A stretch of DNA of 64,000 nt, taken from Pleurodeles waltl. Its lineage: Eukaryota; Chordata; Amphibia; Caudata; Salamandridae. The position numbers and the translations under genes are program-made. The notes beneath the pieces are model-generated. The model was not told the origin of the DNA and did no database searches. It saw nothing but the letters and a program-made list of their open reading frames with translations. Positions 57,001-64,000 of the stretch are shown piece by piece. How positions within the stretch are numbered: position 1 is the stretch's first letter; each line of letters starts with the position of its first letter. Where the stretch lies: contig NC_090446.1 in assembly GCF_031143425.1 (NCBI RefSeq), positions 1,019,113,066 to 1,019,177,065 of the forward strand, given 5' to 3'.

Positions 57001-58678
57001 AACTAGGTCACATCTAAAGGAAGGATTTAAAACAATCCAGGGAAGGATCGCCTCACTCAATGCACATGGACAAGACAGAAAGAAGCACTTCAAGGACAAC
57101 TACATCAACATCTGCAGACAGATTATCAAGTAGTAACAAATATCCATCTCCAACATCCAGCACTCTCACAGCATCATTCAGATGCCGCAATATAGCAGTC
57201 TCATTGCTGTAGCAAGAACCAAAACCAGATCTATAGGAAAACAAACGCTTATCTGGGATATGTGCATTTGGGTTTTATTTATTTTTATTTGGTTATTTTG
57301 TGATTTTATATAATCAAGTTTCATTTCGGGACTGTTCCTACAAATACGATTAATTTCATGTAGAGATTTTCACAAATTAATAGTAACCAGATATTAATTT
57401 GTCAATATATTCAGTTTCATTTAAATGTGATATACATATTCCTTGTTCTATTAATGACAGCAGGTTAAAGGGCCACACCTAATATGGCGGCATTCGTTTG
57501 CCCTGTCTTTCCTGTGATATCGAACCATGTAATGATGTTTGTCCATTTTCCCAATGAGGTGAGGAAAGCAAGATGGTCACATGCTATAGGGCAATGTGAA
57601 ATAATGAATGGCCTACTCCTCTCTCAGCTCAGGTAGGCCAATACTAGTTCCAATGCCCTTGGGTGATGCAGGACTGCGTGCCACCTTCCACATCTTCTTG
57701 CATCTGCTCTTTACCAGGTATGTTGAGAAGGTGGGTGAGCTGGCTGCCAGCAGCAGCCACTCATGGTCTGTGAAGTTGAGGGGCTTCCTGTCCCCCTGCA
57801 CACTGCAGGTGGGGGCCCCCATCTACTTCATGGCCACCAGTAAGAGTATCAATCAGCACTAGGCAGATCAGGTGGAAGGCTGGAGCAGAGGATAACTGGT
57901 TGTGGCATTCCCAGTAGGAAGCTCTGAGTGGGAGTTCCTGCAACTCTGCTCTCTTGGATGATCCAAGTTGGGTAACTGCCCAAGTATGGAAGATCTTGCC
58001 GAAGTTTGGAAGAGCTGAAATAGATTCAAAGTTGTGAAGCGTGTGACTTAGGTGTTTTCAAAAGTGGAAAAACTTGGCCAGCCTTTAAGGAATCTAGCAG
58101 CAAAAGGAGAAATTAAGAATGAAGAGCCAATGTTTAAAACGAGTACGAGGAACTTGATTCAGCAAGGTAACATGGACAAAATGTCCAAGTATGCAGTGAC
58201 CTTCAGAGAACTAAGGCCCATTTGTACTAACACATATTATCACAGACACAAATGGGTAAAATCCTTTGATATATCAGGCCCTAAGTGCACAATAGAAATT
58301 GCCATAGTTTAAGGGTACAAGGTCACCCTAAATAACCATAGGATTTGTTGGCAGGTTGGTGTTAAAGTCCAAAAACGTCAGGTCTATAGTAGTGAGGTTG
58401 AATTACTTTGATAATGTATTTTGAAGTAAAAGTATATATTTTTTTGCTCTGGCTGGAAAAAGACTACCATACCGAAAAGGAAGAGGATTTAAACAGTGCT
58501 TAACTGACACAAATAGTGGCAAAGAATGTTCATCTTAGGTATGGTGGACTGACTCTAAAACTTTAAAGTTTATCAGATGTTTTCATAACTTCATCTTAGA
58601 GTCAGAAAGACAACCTGATTCTCGCAGTTTATGCTATCTTGTTTTAAAGTAGCTCGTCGCTGTTTTTTTATTTTGGAT
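57001..58678. other. Interval with a possible old transposon exon at 57613-57850
   Basis: Most of this is unassigned. A GC-richer patch at 57613-57850 reads on the - strand RKPLNFTDHEWLLLAASS, which loosely resembles the first helix of Harbinger Myb-like proteins. The resemblance is too short to call. Confidence 0.3.
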
Positions 58679-60430
58679 ATTAGACCTCTCAGCCTTAGGA
58701 TGGTCTTCTCCCAAAGATTTTGCCTGCTTGCCTCCATTTTGTCTGGATTTTTGTTCTGTTGGCCCTAGGACTCTGTGCACTTTACCACTGCTAACCAGTG
58801 CTAAAGTGCATCTGTTCACTCCCTTAAACATGGTTTGATTGTTATTTACCTGATTGGCATATTTAATTTACATATAAGTCCCTTGTAGAGTGGTATACCA
58901 CATATCCAGAACCTTCAAATTAAATACTACCAGTGGGTCTGCAGCACTTATTGTGCCACCCACCTTAGTGGCACCTTAAAACTTGTCCCAAGCCTGCCAC
59001 CGCAGCCGGAAAGGCAGTGTCCCACTGCCCTGTTGACTTAGCATTTGAAGCCCCTTGCCAAGCCTTAAACTTCCCTTTTATTATATATAAGTCACTACTA
59101 AGGTAGGCCCTAAGTATCCCATAGGGCAGGGTGCAGAGTAATTAAGAGGTAGGACAGGTACTTTTCAAGTTTACATGTCCTAGTAGTGAGGAACTACCAA
59201 ATTTGTTTTCTCATTACTGAGAGGCCTAACTTTCCCATAGGGTAACAGTTAGGATTCCTTTTTAGAATTAATGAATTGTAATTCCTAAACCAGAGGTGGC
59301 AGATATGTCATGCTTGGTACCTATGAACATGTAATGATAAGCCCTCTTTAATGGTAAAGTTAGATTTATCATTACAAGTTTTGAAATACCACTTTTACAA
59401 AGTTGGCATTTTCTTGCCCTTGGTGCCTGTAACCTGCCTTAGGACACATAACTGTGTGGAATTGACAGTTGGGACTTTTTGAATTTACCCCAGACAGTCA
59501 CACAATTCTGGGATTAGCAGAGCATGAAAGAGCAATTAACTCACTTGATGGGGTGGATAGAACTAAGAAGAGCCCCACTTGCAACTGAATACACTGGGCT
59601 CTGCCACTACACAATCGGAGTAATGACCTTGTATTGTCAGTGCAGCCAGCAAGGAGCCAGGGGAGGGGATGCAGGAAATTCCTGGAACTTCAGAAAACCC
59701 TTCTGCAAATGTCTCCCAGCTTCTAGGAGAAGGGCACCAGGGTGTAAAAAGAGCACTCTCACACCTGCTCCCCAGTTCACTACTAGACCTCAGTTCACTA
59801 CTAGATTGCCTGCTGCTGTGACCTGCTGTGCACTCTGCCAGATTGCTGCTGTATCTGGAAGGACTGCTGTTCTGCCTGGAGCCTGCTTGGGAACTTCTGA
59901 GAATAGGCCTGCAGCAGAGCCCTTCATCACCACCGACACCCAGGACTTTGAACCACTACATATAACAGGCTCCCACAATCTTAAACCTGCACCTAGACCC
60001 AGCCTGAATTATTCTTGTACCCCTAGGCGGTCTCCCTCCTTTGCTTGACCCTTGGTTGTGGTGCTAACAGTGTCCAGGTGGCCATTTTCTAAAATTGAGG
60101 GCTTGCTACTTCGAACCTTAAACTTAAAAAAATTAGACCTCTGGTTATACTAATTCGATTTTCATTGTTTTGGTGTCAAATCATTTAAAAATGTTCTCTA
60201 TTTTTCTAAATTGGTTTGGGATTTTTATTGGGTTGTGTTTTCACTGTGTTGCTGTCTGCATACTGCATAAATACTTAACACATTAACAAGTTTAGCCTGA
60301 CTGCTTTTTGAGCCTAGCTACCCAGGGTTAAGCACAGGTTAATTTAGTGACTTTTTGTTGTTCACCCTGCAAGGGATTGTTGCTGTTGCTTGACCAGGGC
60401 TCACACCCCAGTCATCCAACAACCCAATAT
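58679..60430 (+). repeat. LTR-like dispersed repeat, second + strand copy
   Basis: It aligns with 37918-39200 over the first 800 bp and with 40580-40720 and inverted 23470-23700 over the last 200 bp. It is uninterrupted by the A/G-rich insertion present in the other + strand copy. No coding domains are seen; the frame at 59524-60048 shows none. Confidence 0.55.
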
Positions 60431-61000
60431 CTCACACTGGAGATCACCAGAGTACCAGGAGGCATTTGTTTATGCAGGAACTCTATTTTATATGGTCAGA
60501 AACTGAGTGCTTCTGCCACCTAAAGCAGTGTTAAAGTACCAGCATAATTTAATGACATCATATTAATACCACATATTGTACTGTACCTGTCAGAGAGTAG
60601 TGTAAGTGAGGTATTCATGAATGAATAAATGAACAAACAAATGAATTATACACTCATAAGTGCGCTTAGCCCAGGGGTATTGTTTTGATACGGCTGTGTC
60701 ATCAGGAGGAAGTAGACTTACCTGAGTTCAGCGTCACATGCAGGCACCGACCACCATCACTTGCTTGGCAAACACCTTTGAGAATATAAACAGACAATAA
60801 GGGTAAAGGTAAAGAACTGATGAGTGTAGACAAAGCAAATTGACTAGAGAAAGGGGATTGTGAGGTATGCTATAAATCGACTTTTAGATGACCTCTCCCA
60901 CAAGAGGTGGAAGTAGGACAGCGATATCACGAGCAAATGCCTGTGGAATCCTCTTGTATAGAAAACTCTGTGGAAGGACAATAATCAGAAGCAAGTCCAT
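60431..61000. other. Unassigned interval
   Basis: No gene is supported. A CTGATGA...AAAAC sequence on the - strand at about 60675-60705 recalls a hammerhead but lacks a sound stem I. Confidence 0.35.
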
Positions 61001-62099
61001 GGAGATGAATGAGGAGCACCAGATGATATGTACAAAGGACTATACAAACCCTCAGAAAGATGCAGGCCCATCCACAACCACCCTTCCATCTTGCCTCGTC
61101 TCAGAGAGCCTCAGCAGACCCAGGTGAATCATTTCAAGCCAGGCATACAGGTAAGCTCAATGGATTTTGGATTTAATTGGATTTAATTTCTGAGTAGGGA
61201 ACATGGGAAGCTTTTAATTTAAATCTGGCATTCAATTGTAATTCTTTGGCATGGGCATGTAAATATTTTCTTTCAGCACACCACTCTGATTAGAACTCAG
61301 TTCTCTGCACCACTATCAGCCAATGCACACTGCGGTAGGTTCAGTAGCATTATTAAATCTGTGCAGTTCAGTGACCAGTCTTACAAGCATTTTTTTAAGA
61401 AGTTGTAGTTTGGCCAGGATCTCGGATGGGAGACTTGCATATCAGACAGAAGCATAATCAGTTCCATATATAGAATCTATATGGAATCACTGTGTCATCC
61501 TGAAGGTTCTTCTGAGAAATAACATGAAGGATCCTTCCCAAAAGTCCAGAACCACAGATTCTTAACCATACATACCCGGCCAGGGAATACCTAAACAACT
61601 AGATAAACAAAAATTCCTAGGACTTGACAGACTTTCCGAGTTGCAAGTGTTGAGTTCTGTCCACATACGTTTTTAACACATTGAAACTCATCCAGATTTG
61701 GATGGATAACAGCCAAGAATGAAGCATATGTTGGATCACTTCTGAAGGGTGCTCAAGTCTAAAGAATTGGTGACATCATCATCAGTCTGGAAATTAAAGT
61801 CCAGGTCAAAGTATCTGTTTATATCAATAAAAGGACTCCTGTAAATGTTAAATAAAATCAAAGACAGTGATGGTCTCTGATTACCTCTGATTGGAAAGGT
61901 CTTAAGCTAAAAGGTGGAAAGAATTGAGGACTGGGTACACCCAAATAAGAAGTGTGAGTTTCAGATACAGACATCTAATCCAACAGCAGGCAACCAGGCA
62001 TCGAGAAAGAATGGTTGACTGTGTTGAATGTGGAAGAGAGGTCCAACAAAAGGAGTTCTTTAGGAAGTCTGACATCCAGGATCATCCCTAGGTCATTTA
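61001..62099 (-). pseudogene. CR1/L2-type LINE RT fragment, cut by the Harbinger at 62100
   Basis: The - strand reads LLLLDLSSTFNTVNHSF (about 62053-62000), which matches RT motif A (LDLSAAFDTVDH-type). Further on it reads PSLSLILFNIYRSPF (motif B) and NFQTDDDVTNSL (about 61803-61764), a degenerate YADD motif C. A KLQLLKKMLVRLV segment near 61400 parallels LQxxQNxAARL. Frames are broken by several stops. The upstream (N-terminal) part is missing because the Harbinger terminus begins immediately beside it. Confidence 0.75.
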
Positions 62100-64000
62100 G
62101 GGGGTCATTACAACATTGGCGGTAAAAGCCACTTACCGCCGTGCAGAAGACCGCCAACACACTGCCGTGGCCATGGAATACCGCCACTGCCATTATGACC
62201 CACAGCTCGGAATCCGCCAAAATCCAGACACCCACACAAGTCCACCACACCAAAGGTCAGTGATAAACTGGCGAAAACAAAACCAACACCGTCACGCCAA
62301 CAGGAATATGGCCACTCTATCACGACCGACGAATCCACGCGGCGGTCTTTCAACTGCTGTATTCCATTGGCGGTACACACCGCCGCGCTCAAAATACACA
62401 CACCCTTACAAAACACATCCACATTGGACAATTCCAAATACAAACACCTGATACACATACACACACCACTCCCACAAATCCAATACAATATAAAACACAC
62501 ACCCACATCACCCACAAACCCTTACAAAAATTGCAACAGAAGGCCAGAGAGAGACACCACCAGAAAGAACAATACCATCCACAGGCACTCAACACCATCA
62601 TTCACACAACATCCATACACCTCACACAACTCACCTCTAAATATCACCCCACACATCACAACACACATCACCCACACCATCCCATGGCACCGCAAAGACA
62701 CCCCAGGTTTTCTGATGAGGAGCTCAGGGTCATGGTGGAGGAAATCATCTGGGTAGAGCCACAGCTATTCGGATCAGAGGTTCAGCACACATCCATAGCT
62801 AGGAAGATGGAGCTATGGCGAAGAATTGTGGACAGGGTCAACGCAGTGGGACAGCACCCAAGAACTAGGGATGACATCAGGAAGAGGTGGAATGACCTAC
62901 GGGGGAAGGTGCGTTCCGTGGTCTCAAGACACCAGATTGCGGTTCAGAGGACTGGCGGCGGACCCCCACCACCTCCCCCACAACTCACAACATGGGAGGA
63001 GCAGGTCTTGGTTATACTACATCCTGGGGGCCTTGCAGGAGTAGCTGGAGGAATGGACTCTGGTAAGTTAAATCTTTACTATCATATCCCCCACCCTACC
63101 TGCATGCTATCACAGACCTCCTCCCTCCCCCCTCCCCTATCACTCCAACTCCTCACAAATGTACTAATAACACAAACCACCCATCCCAACACCAAGCCCT
63201 GCATAACACAACAAAGCATGGACACCCATCACTAAAGCATGCCCACTGCACATACCCATAACACCCCCCTCAACCATCATCACACAAGCCCCCACACAGG
63301 AATGCTAGCACTGGGGTACACGGTCACCCACCCATTGCACACCATGACACACACAGATGCAATAATCATGCTTTTACACCCCTGCAGGACCCCTATCCAA
63401 CGTCACTGGACAGGAGGGTCCAGACATGTCCTCTCCACCCACAGAAGAGGCCCATAGTGATGACAGCAGCTCTGTCCAACTGGATCTAGATGACCAGCCC
63501 GGCCCATCTGGGACCTCGGGACAGGCGGTTCCCCTCACACTGGCACAGGCCACTACAGAGTTTCCCCCCTCTGGAAACACCAGCAAGGCACCCACCCAGT
63601 GGGCCCATACCAGGACACGTCAAGCAGCAGTGTGTCCACCACTACAGGGAACCCAGGCTAACCCAACAACCCAACAACACCAGGGAACTGGGGGTAGTGG
63701 TAGTGGGCACACGGTTCAGGGGACAGAGGCCTAGGGAAACAGGGGAACTGGGAAGGCTGCTGTGCGACAGGGGGAGGATAGGCCCAGGGAACCCACTCTC
63801 CACGATGCCCTCTCCAACATCATGGGAGCATACCACCATTCCCAGGAGACGATGGCAACGGTACTGGCCAAGTTTCAGGAGACCCAGCGGCTGCAGGAGG
63901 AACAGTATTTGGGGTTCAGGGAGGAACTCAAATCCATCAATTCCACCCTGGGCACCATTGTAGGGGTGCTGAAGGAGCTCATCAACACCAGGACGGACAC
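62100..64000 (+). mobile_element. Second Harbinger transposon (different family), left end; runs off the window
   Basis: It begins GGGGGTCATTACAACATTGG directly after TTA (62097-62099), the canonical Harbinger target. Subterminal TGGCGGT/ACCGCC repeats follow to about 62385. The Myb-like gene inside confirms the class. The transposase and the right end lie beyond 64000. Confidence 0.85.
62684..64000 (+). pseudogene. Myb/SANT-like Harbinger protein, partial, one premature stop (exons 62684-63062 and 63388-64000)
   Basis: The start is ATG at 62684: MAPQRHPRFSDEELRVMVEE. The Myb-like region continues with VQHTSIARKMELWRRIVDRV and TRDDIRKRWNDLRGKVRS, the RKRW helix being the DNA-recognition helix. 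A Pro tract and GLAGVAGGMDSG follow. Exon one ends at 63062 before GTAAGT. Exon two begins at 63388 after CCTGCAG, and the join keeps frame (GPLSNVTGQEGPDMSS). A Ser/Asp-rich acidic stretch and a Gln/Thr/Gly-rich linker lead to TAG at 63732-63734, which interrupts an otherwise continuous frame. That frame goes on to a coiled-coil C-terminus (FQETQRLQEEQYLGFREEL) still open at the window end. CAG to TAG is the simplest origin of the stop. The role should be end binding and transposase partner. Confidence 0.85.

Noticed and set aside
57613..57850. Possible Myb/SANT start (RKPLNFTDHEWLLL) on the - strand
   Set aside because: Only a short helix-like match is present; no KRW helix or splice structure follows.
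60675..60705. CTGATGA...AAAAC on the - strand as a further hammerhead
   Set aside because: Stem II has a mismatch, the GAAA box is changed and stem I does not pair.

Overview
The window looks like a stretch of a very large, repeat-swollen amphibian genome, most probably a salamandrid newt of the Pleurodeles/Cynops type. This is inferred from three things: many PIF/Harbinger DNA transposons with CATATTTATAC-type and GGGGGTCATT-type ends, amphibian-style L1, CR1/L2 and Penelope-like retroelements, and long TG...CA repeats that I recognise from newts. I found no convincing host gene exon, rRNA, tRNA or CRISPR array. Almost every coding trace belongs to a mobile element, and most are broken.

Region 2014-20366 is one large Harbinger element, about 18.35 kb long, swollen by nested insertions. 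Its ends match at GGGACATATTTATAC and, inverted, GGCCCATATTTATAC. On the + strand it carries a HARBI1-type DDE transposase with exons at 2409-3131 and from 4806. The second transposase exon is broken by a 4.6 kb L1 at 5014 to about 9585. The L1 has the inverted 5' half expected from twin priming and keeps its CpG-rich 5' end. Beyond the L1 a spliced + strand reading frame continues through 9587-9854, 11669-11728 and 12883-13382. It is either the transposase C-terminus with an unusual extension or a separate third protein. On the - strand, converging on it, lies a decayed Myb/SANT-like accessory gene (20049 to 17563). A 2.65 kb TG...CA LTR-like insertion with a 5-bp target duplication (14757-17403) sits between the converging genes. 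A hammerhead ribozyme with complete core and paired stems lies in the transposase intron (4247-4306).

From 20.4 to 36 kb the sequence is a mosaic: a hAT-like element (20594-21187), Harbinger-like small elements (22363-23002, 25689-26246, 33110-33967), a Penelope-like retroelement fragment (28610-29799, - strand), a CTTT microsatellite, and a 360-bp tandem duplication. The small elements are unusual in being built from chains of perfect or nearly perfect hairpins. The one at 33110-33967 shares both ends with the 18 kb element and looks like its deletion derivative.

From 36 to 52.5 kb tandem and inverted repeats dominate: a CR1/L2-like LINE piece, three copies of a G-rich minisatellite-bearing repeat (about 37.15-37.85, 41.6-42.5 and 48.56-49.29 kb), a 64-bp minisatellite, a 1.4 kb satellite with a 15-bp period, foldback elements, and TA and GATA microsatellites flanking hammerhead-like remnants.

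From 52.5 kb to the end come a 214-bp hAT element with a perfect 8-bp target duplication, more Harbinger-like repeats, an LTR-like repeat, and a CR1/L2-like RT fragment on the - strand. That LINE is abruptly joined at 62100 to a second autonomous-type Harbinger of a different family, whose Myb/SANT-like gene runs on the + strand to the window edge with one premature stop.
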